From: Larus michahellis
Lineage: Eukaryota; Chordata; Aves; Charadriiformes; Laridae
Direction: 5' to 3'
DNA: 64,000 nucleotides
Assembly (NCBI RefSeq): GCF_964199755.1
Contig: NC_133901.1
Coordinates: 9,439,556-9,503,555, forward strand
Positions 50,855 through 62,809 of the stretch are shown here, in pieces. Position 1 is the first letter of the stretch; the number at the start of each line of letters is the position of its first letter. The position numbers were made by a program, and so were the translations under genes. Under the pieces are notes generated by a model, which did no database searches, was not told the origin of the DNA, and saw only the letters and a program-made list of their open reading frames with translations.

Positions 50855-51213
50855 GTCTGCGGAGACCTTATAGAAGGCTTCCAGTACTTAAAGGGGGCCT
50901 GCAGATAAGCTGGGGAGGGACTCTTGGTCAGGGAGTGGAGTGATAGGATGAGGGGTAACGGTTTTAAACTGAAAGAGGAGAGATTTGGATTAGACATGAG
51001 GAAGAAATTCTTGAGTGTGAGGGTGGTGAGCCCCTGGCCCAGGTTGCCCAGAGGAGCTGTGGCTGCCCCATCCCTAGAGGTGTTCAAGGCCAGGCTGGAT
51101 GGGGCTTGGAGCAACCTGGTCTGGTGGGAGGTGTCCCTGCCCAGGGCAGGGGGTTGCAAATAGATGATCTTTAAGGTCCCTTCCAACCCAAACCATTCTG
51201 TGATTCTATGATT
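50855..51213 (+). mobile_element. CR1 LINE, 3'-end fragment
   Basis: Starts at GGTCTGCGGAGACCTTATAG and ends CCATTCTGTGATTCTATGAT. Same subfamily as the copies at 62 and 7474. It lies between GMPS and KCNAB1, directly beside an AT-rich low-complexity stretch that may mark the insertion point. Confidence 0.92.
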
Positions 51214-54200
51214 ATTAGCACACTTACTCCAGGCTTTAAAAATGTCTATAGCTCTTCTTAAAATACTTTATAAAATTTGATTTTTATTCCAGCTGCTGTC
51301 CCTACAGTTGGATACATGATATGAAAACTATCTCCGTGCCACTCCCCACAGAAGCACCCCCACCCGCTGGTGAGGTCCTCCCATGCCCCCCTGGCACGAC
51401 AGGTCCTGGCTGGTGGCCCTGGGGCTGAGCTGGCCCCCGCCGAGTCCCTGACTGCCCCAGCAGGGTGGGTTAATCTCCTGCTGCCCAGCCTAATGCCCTG
51501 CACTTATCTGTATTAAACGCACAATCCTGAGCTGTCTGGAGCGAAGGGAAGTTACAGCAATAAAAAGAAGTGCAGAGGTACAGAGCAGGCATTAAAAAAC
51601 CTAAACAGTATAGCTCATATCACCAGCTTTAAAGCAGAAGATTCCCGTAACACCCGGCCGCGCCACCTCTGAGATCAGAACACGTGTTAATGTATATTGG
51701 CTCAGATATGCTTTTAGTCACACCTCCGATTTTTCAGATGTAAATAAGAGAAACATTTCTAAAAACCTCCAGTAGATGTTTTCTGCTCAGAAAAGCACTA
51801 GGGGTCCATGATGAATTAGTACACTTCACACAGTTCACATTTTTAAAAATCTCTTAGGTATTTTTCTATCAGGATGTGCCGTTTCAGTTAAATCTGTGTG
51901 CTGGTTGGCAAGTGTCTCACAATGTTATGCGAGGAAAGTGCTCCCGATTTTCTTCACAACAAACTTGTTTTGCCTCATTCCAAGCTAAAGGAGCGCAGGC
52001 TGCAAATTCGGATCCACCAATTCTCCATCAATTCTACTAAAACTCATTTAGAATTCATCCTCTTTCACAATGATCTTAAAATCCACCCTAGGTGCTCAGA
52101 TTCCAGGCTAGCCTCTTAAACAAGTGTTCCCCACGTTTTTTCAGCTCGGCATACAGATGTCTAAAATCCATGTGCACACACAGGTACAGCTCGTCTCAAG
52201 CTGGGTAAGTTACCAGCAGTTAATAACCTGGAAGGTTACTTAGAGGTTTCTAAGCAGCAAAATGCAAGCCTCCTGCAGGTACAGATTGAGTTGGAAAATA
52301 TCTGTAAGTGATATCTAAGTAAACATATACATTTCTTCCCATAGGAGCAGAGTAATTTTCAAATGCATGATCCAATTAGCAAGAGCCTAAACAATAGCCT
52401 TTAGGCTAAGGGTACTCCTGCTCCATGCTGTCTTCTACTTAAGGTAATTGAAACTCCATCAGGGAAAGATTCATTAGGGTACTTAATTGGTTTTAAGTGG
52501 TTCACCCTGCTCTGACAGCATTTAAATGTAGTGACTTATGCACAGTAGGATGAGGCGAGAACCTCAACCCCCTCCCGCGCTGCTCAGCCAGCAGCAACCA
52601 GCTTTGTGCCTGGGACCACTGCTTTCTGCCCTGCTCGGGGCATGGAATCCTGCCTGCTCCGGGCAGGGGATGCACAGGCACCCTCAGCACACGTGCTTCC
52701 CCACAACACCCGCAAAGACAGCCCGAGGGACACCTCCGGCTCCTCTCCTGATCCACCCTCACGTTTCTTTAACTTCTGGAAGCGTGACAGAGCAGCCCCT
52801 GTGCCGTGGTCAATACCGGCACCCCTGAACGCGGGGGGAAGGATCCCAAATCAGCCATTTCAGCATGCTTCCAAATATAGGCAAGCTCTCAAAAAAAATT
52901 CAGCGTAGCAGGTCAAGCATTCCCTGCTGTTTTCATCCTGTCTTGGAACAAGCTGGAAAGGGATCCGGCATCCCATCAGCCCTCACGGGGTGGAGGAGCA
53001 GCCCTCCCTCTGTTCATTCCTCTATTCGTGGCAAGCAGGCGTGACCTGGGAAACAAAGAACAGGTTCAAAATTATGTTTAAAAACCACTACGTATCTGTA
53101 TTAGGTTTTATTTAGTTTTTAAAACTGCTCCTTGGCTCCCCCCTCAGCACTGTGGTTCCCCAGCCATGCCAGCTCTGCAGGTTGTCCTCCCCTGCAGGTC
53201 AGCCCCCGAAAAAAACCTAAATAAGCAGCAGAAGGGGGCCAGGACCCTCGTGCTGCCAGGGAGTGGAGCCCAACAGGAATGTGAAATACATTTATAAGCC
53301 AGCAGCATTGTTTCCCCTGCAGCACACGCTCCCCCCCAGCCTTTTGCCCATGAGGAGTGTCGGACGGGCACTGCACCCACGCGGCCCCCGTAGGGCAAGG
53401 AGTCCAACATGGTGACAGGAACAGCGTTGGGGGGGGAAGAGAGGAGGGAATGGGGGAAAATAGCTGCATCACAGGCATTACTGGGTAACCAAGAGTTAGA
53501 TATATCTACATACTTCAGGTTTTAAAGAGAAATCTCAACATCCAATGCACCAGAAATTGGTGTTAATGTATTTCCACATATCCAGCCCTCTCCTGGCAGG
53601 GACCACACAAGGCACTTCATCTCCCAGCTCACAGGAGAGACCTGAGGTTTGACGCCCTGCACCCATCCAGGAGCAGACCATTACAGGTGTTTCTCCTGGG
53701 GAAGGAGCATCTGGTTTCTCCAGGCTTCCCAGACCTGCCGGCAAACTTTCCCCAGCACTCAGGAGAACCGGAGGTGAACCACCTGCCCTTGGATTTATCG
53801 CACGGAATAGAAACCTGGTGCCATTAGCAGAGCTGGGGCCAGACACTCCCGTGCAGGCAGAGCAAGCCCAGCTTGTGCAATGAACTACGTGCCTGTCGGG
53901 CACGGGCTGCCCACAGGTTCCCTGCTGGGAGAGCAGCTCCAGCCCCTGCAGACGAGCAGATCTCAGATCAGCCCTCACACCCAAAACCAGCTGTCTTGCC
54001 TATTTCTGATCCATTTGCTGACCAGCACAGGAGGGAGAGCAGGACGGACTCCCCCGGGGACGGCATCTCAGCCAGCCTGTGGGCAATTACAGCCATTTGC
54101 AATTTGCTGCTGTACTGCTATGTTCCTCTGCCGGCCAGATTTATGACATCTGATCGAAACACCACTGCAATTAAAAGTGACAGACAGTAAAAAGCACTGT

Positions 54201-56259
54201 ATTTCTTCCTGAAACAGAGGTGGAGCACTTGCGTGTGGAAGTGTACTCCATAAATCCCAAAGGCAGCCCCTTGGAAAGCTCCCAGCTGCCCCCTTGAAGG
54301 GCGTAAGGGAGCTGGGCAGCTCAGAGAACGCTGAATAATGTTCAGCTTCAAGTGAGTCAATCTGCTGAAATTAAAAAATTGAAGTGGAAGTAAGCGCCCT
54401 TCAGCCTTTTATCTTCTCAACCAATTTTTAGCTACAATCTTGGAGCCCAGTACCATTGCTATCACACCCAAGCAAAAGGAAAAATTCCAGGGTATGTTAA
54501 TTAACTTTTTTTTTTTCTCCTTGCTGAGTCCTCAGCAAGATCACTGACAAGCAGCTTTTCTGGGTTTGCTCTGAGTTGCACTGAGAGCAAATAGTGGCCA
54601 AGCAATCCATGATAAGAAAGGGGCAGATTTTTCAAGGTCAAGGGGAATTCAGATGTTCAGACCTTTTGGGGGGCGAGCAGCTACCCAGGGTGTGCAGGCG
54701 AGGGAGGTCATGCCTGGCTGCTCTTGGACACGTGCACCAGCCTTTGAAGCCTGACGATCCCCAGTCGTTCAGCATCTGCTTTCAAACAGTACGAAAAGGT
54801 GCAGAACCACCCACGTTGTTCTTCACTTTTCTGCATAAATTTCAGACAAAAAGGCTGATCCGCTTTAGTCGACAAGGTTTTGAGCAGTTAATTCCCTGCT
54901 GAGCAGCTTTAATTCTCCAAGGATGCATTTAAAATTCTTCCTGGACAGGTTTGTGAGCTTGGAGGATCACGTTGGGTTTCCAAAGGTGGAGAACCCCAGC
55001 TCTGACAGTAAGTCAAATGCCATGGCATGGACCAGACGTGGGACATTGAGCTGCCATCTCCGCCCAGAAAACTATGGCCAGGAGCCCTGTCCCCACACCT
55101 GTTCCTTGTGGTCCATTGCCACCGAAGCAGCACAACCAGCACATCCATTGGAGAACCTGCGTGACGCCATTACGTTACCATGGCAATCAGCACTACAGAA
55201 GTGACTAAAAATAAATGCCGGCTCCGCAAAGCACAAAAGATCGTCCTGAATCCAAATCCTGACTCAGCCACCTTCAAACCCAGGTGTGTAGGGTGCCAGG
55301 ATCCCACTGGGCTGCCACCCCTCTTTGCGCAGTGGGGACCGTCCTCCCGGTCCCCTGCACAACGCAGCGCAGAGCAGCGAGCTCCCTGCTGCACAGGGGG
55401 TGCTTCAGTCCTTGACCACCGCTGAGCTCTGCCACCAGGACTGCCTGGACCTCCACCGGAGCAGGTAGACAACTGTCCAGAGCCCTCATGGGGCTGTGGT
55501 CAGCAAGGAAGGCTCATTTTTTTTTTCCTCCCAAACCCCTAAAAACCCACTGATTCCCAATGTCCTGTGCAGCATCCCACATCCACGCCAAGAAACTTGG
55601 ACAGCTGGGCAAGACCCAGGCAGATCAGACATGAAAAGATAAACTAGACACTTATTTGTTGCGTATCACCTTGCGCAAAAAATAGCACCAAAAATAATCC
55701 ATGGAGCAAACTGCAGTAGCAGCACTGAGTCACCAGAGTACAGCTCAAAGTGGACCCAAAGGATAAAATCTGCACAAGAATGTAAATCCTGGGTGTAAAA
55801 CCCAACATGTGAGCGCTGCATGCACAAGACCCAAGCACCACCTCGGGCAGAGCTGTGGGACCTGGAGGCCACAGCACAGAAACGTGCTGATCTTCCCTTT
55901 CCCCTCTGGCATCGCAGGTTTCCACAGCGGGAATAACAGTGCAGGGACTCGGGTGTCTGTGGCCGGGTCATGGTCCCTGCAAGCCTACAGTCACATGGCA
56001 GCCCACGTCAGAGCGCGCTAAATTATACATGGCAGCTTTGAATTATTTCTTCTTCATTAAGGAAAGTGTGCACACAAACACATTGGCAAACACCCTTTTC
56101 TGCACAGGGCAAGCCTGGCTCCATGGGGAGCAGCGGGGCTGGGGGCTCAGCCCGGTGCAGCCAGAGGGACACACATGGGGGGACAGTCCCCAAGCCCACC
56201 CCCGGCACAGCCACTCAGCTCTGTCACCTGCTACCAGACCCTGTAAGGAGCAGAAAGTG

Positions 56260-56293
56260 TTTCTCTTTAATTAACATTTCTCTTTAATTAACA
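56260..56293 (+). repeat. Two tandem 17-bp units
   Basis: TTTCTCTTTAATTAACA occurs twice in perfect tandem in the intergenic region. Confidence 0.9.
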
Positions 56294-59200
56294 CACAGCT
56301 CAAACTCAGGCTGTCCACAAAACTTAGACTTACCCCAGAACATTTTTCCGTGTTTTTTTCACTCTAAAAAGCCACTAAAACAAAGAAAGAAATCCTGCAA
56401 GCATCTTTGTATTGCCCTTTGTATCCCAAACCACTCTTGAGAACACTCAACAAGAAAAATATCCCAACTCTAAGGGGGCTCTTGAACACACATTTAAACC
56501 AATTACACCATAAAAAAGGAACCTGTGGGACTCATGCACAGCCAACAAGCCTGAAGCGAGGGCATTTGCGGAGCCCCAGGTGGCACGCAGCTTGTGGGGG
56601 TGGCGTGGGAAGCGCTTACAGCTCCCCACAGCTACACCAACCGCTGGAAACTGAATTACCGTTCGTTCTCACCCCCCTATGATACTTACAGGAACAAAAC
56701 CAACATTTCTACGTGTGGTTGCACACCCCGCTTTGGGGTGGGCTGCGCTGGGGCTTTTTTCATCTGCCTGACCTCCGTGAGTTTAGGATGTCACCTTTAA
56801 GGTCTTTGCTACCTTCAAAACCAGCCCAAGCAAAACCACAACGGAACCGAGAGCATAAAAGCCAGCCAACTCATTCAAATGTTAAAGCTATTCAATTTTA
56901 TAATGAAGTAATTAAACTAGAGCACTGGTTCAGTTTTCTGCAGTTCATGTCCAGGCAATTAAAGAAACAGAAATAATCCACTCCCCTTGATGAGGTGCAA
57001 TTCCCCTCCCGGCACTGCACTTCCAGGGAAGAGGTTATCCTTGGGACAGCAAGAGCACTTTGTCTCAAGTTCTTGTCTGTGACGAGATGCAAGAAATTCA
57101 ATAGGAAATTAAATTTTAGAAGGAAGAGTCACAAGGCACTCTTGATCTGATCTTTAGGCTGAGACATGGAAATGGTCTAGCTGTGACACTGTGCTTCACG
57201 ATCCCACTTTACTCCTTTATTTATGGCTTTCTTCACATGTATGAGTTAGCCAAGTGGGTTAATGGCCTAAATCTCATTAAAGTCAGTTGCAAACAGCTAT
57301 TACATCATCGCACAGCAGTTTCTTTGCAATCTGCTTCTAATTCAGCAAAGAAATCAGCCAGACGCAAGAGCAGCCCCACAGCAAGCGCTGGGGACCATGG
57401 GGGCCATCTGAGCAACGCCCAAGAGCCGAGCTGCAGCCGGCACCAACCTCCGATTCACGGTTAGAAACCTCGCCTTGGACCTGTGCTCGCTGTAAAATAC
57501 GGCAGAAACATTTCAAGAGAGAAGCTTTTTGTTCTATTAGAAAGATTGTTACTGGACTAGGGTGCAGCAAGAGAGAGAGAAGAAGGTGGTTTCCTTTAAA
57601 TAAAGCCAGCACAGGGCATCAGCAGAAGCAGAACAGCAGCCCCAGAAGTAGACACGTTTAAAGTAACTTAGCTGATACAACATCACCAGAAAACTAATTC
57701 AAGTATTTTTAACTGAGGAAATGAAATCAGGGGAAACTCCAACATGACACAGAGGGTACCGTGCTGCAGGATCGCAGGAATTGCAGGATGTGCTGAAAAG
57801 GCAAACAAGCTTCTTCCAAACCTACAACAAAAAAAAAAACCAAACAAACCAACATGAATCCAAACTCCTTTTCATTTTGTGAAGTTTCTGAAAAAGCCTT
57901 TGTAGGAAGTTACAATTTTGCGAAAAACATTATGGCTTCATTTCTGCAACTGTTCTTTCCCCAGCTGCTGTCATGCTGTGAGGGGTTGCTCCCAGGAACG
58001 TGTTCATTCCTGTAACAGGGTCCCTGAGCACCTCGCTGTTCCCTGGGCAGACACGGAACTGCACCCAGAGCCAGAGAGAATGCACTGGTGACACCACTGG
58101 CCCTGCTGCCAGGAATTGGGAGGAGAGACCCCAGGAGCATCCCTGCTCCTGACACCCAGCGCCCCACAATGAGCCCAACTGCGCAGCCATCACCTGGCTC
58201 GGAACCACTCCTGCTGCATCCCCAGCTCCCAGAGCGCTTCGGGGTGATGCTCAGTCAAGACTTGCACATCCTCCTTACCTCAGATCCTTCCCGCTGCTTC
58301 TCCCTGAAATCCCTTAATGCTCTCCTGAAAGGCTGGAAACTGCACTGAGGGTTTTGCCCCGGAGTCTCCATCACTACTGAGCTATGGAAGAAAAACATGC
58401 AGAGTGAGACATTTGTTTGGAAGGCTCCCTACAGGAAAACAGACCTTCCAAAAAAGCAAAGCCCTGCAGTCTCTGCAAGGTTTGTGGGTCCCAAGCGTGG
58501 GGCGACTGCTGCAGCTCCAGCTGCTGAGGCACAACAGGAGATGGAGCAGAGGGCTGCCCATAGCACCGCAGCCACTCGGAAACACTGCCGGGGGTCCGTT
58601 GCGCTCTTCGGGGAATAAGGGTTCGTTTACATCACAAGTCAGGGAGCAGATTGCAAGCAACAGCTCAAACAAACCCCGCTTCCACCCTGAGCCCCCAGCA
58701 CAGCCGGAGCCAGGCACAGGCGCTGCCACGGAGCCAGCACCGCCACAGCGCTGGAGGCCAAATCACTTATACCAAAACCGCATTTGTTCACTTTGATCAC
58801 AGGATGTAGCCTGTGCACTGCAAGAAATGATCTTTAGATAAATGACCACTGCCCACTCGTGCTCCCCCCTGCAGATGACAGCAACTCCTTACGACTGCAC
58901 ACAAAGGTTTTATTCTTAACCATAATCTCAGCTGCCTTTTTCTTTTTAGAGGGGAAAAACTGTATGCAATCTTAAAACCGTGACCTACTGCTAAAAAATT
59001 AAACGCCAGCACCAGAGGTCTGCCACAAAATCAGCTGCAACCTCACTGCAATGAGGTGCGGGAGGAGTTTCCCACTAGGACACTACAGACCTGCCACCAG
59101 CAGCCCGAGGGACAGAACAGCCTGTCCCAGGCTGTGTGGGCATCACAGGTCAGGTTAATTAACAGGGCTGCTACAACAGACCCCCAGAAAAGGCTCTGTG

Positions 59201-59491
59201 CCCATTTTTACGAATAAATTACATTTGCCATAGAGCATCACCATACAAAAGCACACACAGGGCAAGTAGCACAAAATACCCCGTTACCCTGCAGCGGGGT
59301 GTCCTGTGCTGTCACACGGCAAGGGACAGCCATGCCACGGGAGGGACATCTTACCCCAGTGCGGTCTGCAGCCAGAAAGGATAACTGCCACAAAACAGCT
59401 TTTTCAACCCAAAACGGACAGTCCATTTATAATGTAGTTTCTGCATGCAAGTCCTAAAAAATAAGTCACACCAATGTTCAAACATAATATT

Positions 59492-59497
59492 TTTATT
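59492..59497 (-). terminator. Distal GMPS polyadenylation signal
   Basis: AATAAA on the minus strand (CACAAATAAAAATATTATG), followed by a T/GT-rich segment with ATTGGTGTGACTTATTTTTT. It lies at the lower edge of the AT-rich block, so it is a good candidate for the long 3' UTR end. Confidence 0.45.
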
Positions 59498-60314
59498 TGT
59501 GGATAAAAATTAAGGCTCACAGTACTTTATCATTTCACAAGCAGAAAAATGTTAAAAATTGAGAATGATGGGGAATGCCCCCAATACAAATTCCTCTAAC
59601 TGCTGACATGTTTTACTGAAGACTTGAGGTGAACAATTGTACAGGGCAGCTACAGTTATTAGTTTGTAAACTAGGTGCTAAATATAATTGTTTTAAGAAA
59701 TGTGAACAGAGTATTATGTTTCCCTCCACTTCTGGCTGTCTGATACACATGGATTCCATAAAAACACGCAAGAACCGCTGGGATGATAACACCAACCTTC
59801 CTAAGAACAACCCACCACGTCTACAATGCATGGCACAGGTGTCAAACAGGGGGAAGAGAGCTAAAGGTCACAAATTTCATTTCGATAAGACATTTTGATT
59901 ATAGTGCAATAGTTTATGCCTAAAATTTTCAATATTCAACTTTCTGGCTTAGAAAAAAAAAAACCAAAACAAAACCAAAGTATATTCCTAAAGAGCACAG
60001 GAATTGCTGTCAAGCTCCATTTCGTTACAGACATGGAAGCAATCCAGGTGATTAAAAGCTGGTAAAAGTGTATGTCAAACCTCAGTATACACAGAGCATA
60101 CAGGTATACATCATGCCTATAGTTAAGATGCAACTCCAAGAAGGACTTCCAAGTGTGCATCATGCAGTGAATAAAAGATTTCCATCCAGGTACGCTGCAA
60201 GCTCGTGGTCCAGAGGTACAACAGTTCCCGTAAGCCCCAACCCACCGGGCACCCCCATCGCCACACAAGTTTTCTTGCAAGTTACATCCTAACTATGGGA
60301 CTATATACCACAGA

Positions 60315-60320
60315 TTTATT
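60315..60320 (-). terminator. Possible intermediate GMPS polyadenylation signal
   Basis: AATAAA on the minus strand in the sequence TAAATAAATCTG. The downstream context is less GT-rich than at the other two sites, so use is uncertain. Confidence 0.25.
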
Positions 60321-62271
60321 TACACAGAGACCAACTAAGCGTCTCAGTCAAAACTGAGAAAGGTTTGGGTTTAAGAGGTCCTCTATATTCTTTGTGTTAC
60401 TTTTTAGTAATTCCTTCTGGTTTTGCCTACTTGCTGTCAAGGCAACGCAAACAGGTGGCGGCAGCAGCAAGAACAAGCCTATTTACAATAAGCAACAACT
60501 GCTATAGCATTAAAAGTCTGAAGGATTTCTGCATTACACCAAGAAGATTCATTTCTAGTCATTGCACCCTTTACATCTGAGATGCCAATACAGTAATGAA
60601 AACAACTATCCTCAGCTATTTCTGACGAAAAGTTAAAATGTACTCAAAGGCCACAATTTCCTTCGGGAGCTTTCTTTTGAGACGAGCTACAAAGATAATT
60701 TGTTTTCAACGGAACCCATGCTATAACAGATTCTCCCACAGCAAACACTGATTTACAATGTTTTTGACCAACAGCTCTTACAGATCACAATCCAGTAATA
60801 AAAGAACATTTGTACTGATAATACTTCACTTACATCACAAAAAGCTCATCCAAAGGGCTCACAGAGGTTATGATGGATGTGGGTGAGAATTACTACCCCC
60901 ATTCCATAAAGGAGGCAACCAAAATATCGACTAATATCAATTTGCCCAAGCTACAAGGCCTGCCGGGAGCAGGGCTGTGAGGGGGATGCAGTGTTCCTGA
61001 CTCCAAATTACACTGGCCATGGGTCTGCTGCTCTCCTGCACGCCCCTGTCCCCAGAGGGTTTCAAAGAGCAGGGGGCTGTAATATGCCATCTCCTCCTCC
61101 AAGTGGAAAACCACCACTCAATGACACAGGCAAGAGAATAAGTTTACACAAGTTAGCCATTTCCTACGAGCAGAAATTAAACTGAATTTCCATAACGTGT
61201 AGGCAGTAAATGTAAGAACAACAGAAAAACGTGTGCAATCAAAAGAATACAGAACAACGATTTCAACCATTAATTCCAGTTCACAAATCTATGCAAGTGG
61301 AAACATAAGCCATGAAATACTCCACATTATTGAACAGTTTAAAACAAGTATTTTACTCCATAGTACTATGGTAACCTTGCAGCTGAATGAAATGCAACTG
61401 CCTAAATTAAAAACAGAAAAAAAAAAGATAAGAGGGATGAGCCTGGATACATGGTTATGGTTCCACCGGTGGAGGTACCCAGCAGGCACCCAGCAAGCTG
61501 CTCACGTCAGAATTTAACTGGTACTTTCAGAGACAGCAACAGCAGGACACACAAAATTCTCAGGTGGATGGAAATAGCTTTGCCTCAATACATCATAAAA
61601 GCACAGATGTGCAAAGTAACCATCTCTCAAATTATTGCTTGCTTAACTACATAAACAGAATACGAATGACGGAAGGGATCTATATGGATTGGGTAAGTCA
61701 CCTCCAATACCATGACTCCACACTAACGACTATAATGATCTTAACGATCAAGCTAAATACAATACATACCCCCCAAAAAAATCCTGTAAAAGCAAATGCA
61801 TAGAAAATAAACTGTCATCAAGTACAAGGAAAGCACATCGGCAGCAGGCTGCGAAGGGACTGTTGCGCAAGTGTTGGAGGACAGGAACAGGATTCGTGGA
61901 TCCAGTAGCTCTGGTGCAACAGTTTTCCAAACTGCACTCCCATTTTTACACTTCTATCAGAGTCCCCAGAAGCACACAAAGATACTTCACTGTCTGGAAT
62001 TTGACATACGCATACGTGCAGCAAGTGTACACTAAAGATTAGCCGGTGTATACACAGCTGTTACCAACACGCACACCTACTGAGCGATGCAAGAGGGAGC
62101 GAGTACAGAAAGACAGACAGGGGTAACTTCATAATATTTTAGCATTGCACTTCTGGAGCTCAACGTTATTGCCATGAGCTAATATGTCAAACAATATAGG
62201 CTAAACAGTATACAACAGATACACGGTAATTCCACAACTCAACAGTAGCCACTACTCCATTTGGCAAAATA

Positions 62272-62277
62272 TTTATT
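62272..62277 (-). terminator. Proximal GMPS polyadenylation signal
   Basis: AATAAA on the minus strand, about 430 bases after the stop codon. The following bases on that strand (toward 62200) are GT-rich, including GAGTTGTGG and GTATCTGTTGTATACTG, as expected downstream of a cleavage site. Confidence 0.5.
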
Positions 62278-62707
62278 TATAAGAAATCTGTTCAAAAGCA
62301 GTTGGTCACAAAGAATTCATTTTACATTTTTAGGCTGTAACAATGCTTTTGGTTGAAGTAAATAAACTGTCTCTTTTTACACAGTGTACAAAACCAAAGA
62401 GACGTTGAAATGACAGTTAACAATAAAACACAAGAAAACAGGAAGAATCAGTAAGACAAAGGCAAAAGCAAAAGGAATCTGTCTGCGCACCGGCAATGCT
62501 GCCATAATTATTTACCCGTACAAATCCTCAGCCCCACTCAGTTATTATCCCCAGCACAGCTCTTAACCGCAGGTTTATGCTCCAGGAGAGGAATCTGATG
62601 CGATGTAGCAGCTCCAGTCACTCTTTCACAGTACTGCATGTCAACACTGGGAATGGTTTCTGATATGATTTAGACTGCACACAGTACTTTAATAGAAAAA
62701 AAGTTAA

Positions 62708-62809
62708 TTACTCCCACTCTGTAGTTCCTGGTGGCTTTGATGTCAAGTCATACATCACCCGAGAAATGCCAGGAATCTTCTTAATCTCCGCCACCATTTT
62801 TAACACAAC
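62708..62809 (-). CDS. GMPS: GMPS last coding exon (GMP synthase C-terminus)
   Basis: Final coding exon of glutamine-hydrolysing GMP synthase, the cytosolic enzyme that converts XMP to GMP with ATP and glutamine in de novo purine synthesis. It encodes 33 residues plus TAA, from VVLKMVAEIKKIPG through SRVMYDLTSKPPGTTEWE. The ending KPPGTTEWE is the conserved C-terminus of the family; bacterial enzymes also end in a similar EWE motif. This segment belongs to the C-terminal dimerisation domain next to the XMP site. The acceptor is clear on the minus strand: a pyrimidine-rich tract (TATTTTTCTTTTTTCAACGATAG) directly before GTTGTGTT. The exon begins in phase 0. Earlier exons lie beyond position 64000; none was seen between 62810 and 64000. 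KCNAB1 follows on the same strand, as in mammals. Confidence 0.96.
   Translation of the reverse strand, partial: VVLKMVAEIKKIPGISRVMYDLTSKPPGTTEWE

Larger units (their letters stand above)
48561..59474. other. GMPS-KCNAB1 intergenic region
   Basis: Holds two CR1 fragments (48938-49290 minus, 50855-51213 plus), the hairpin at 49707-49777, an AT-rich low-complexity block at 50665-50855 and a tandem 17-mer at 56260. The numerous short open frames overlap on both strands and have biased, meaningless composition. No gene was recognised between the two named genes, as in the mammalian locus. Confidence 0.7.
59475..62707 (-). other. GMPS: Probable GMPS 3' UTR (end uncertain)
   Basis: This AT-rich, largely repeat-free stretch directly follows the GMPS stop codon. 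It has no credible coding frame on either strand. Minus-strand AATAAA signals lie at 62272-62277, 60315-60320 and 59492-59497. The short form would end near 62250 (UTR of about 450 bases), the long form near 59475 (about 3.2 kb). The change to more GC-rich, less uniform sequence below about 59450 fits a transcript end there, but this is inference. A short inverted repeat (GTCTCTTT at 62369-62376, AAAGAGAC at 62396-62403) could form a small hairpin in the RNA. Confidence 0.55.
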
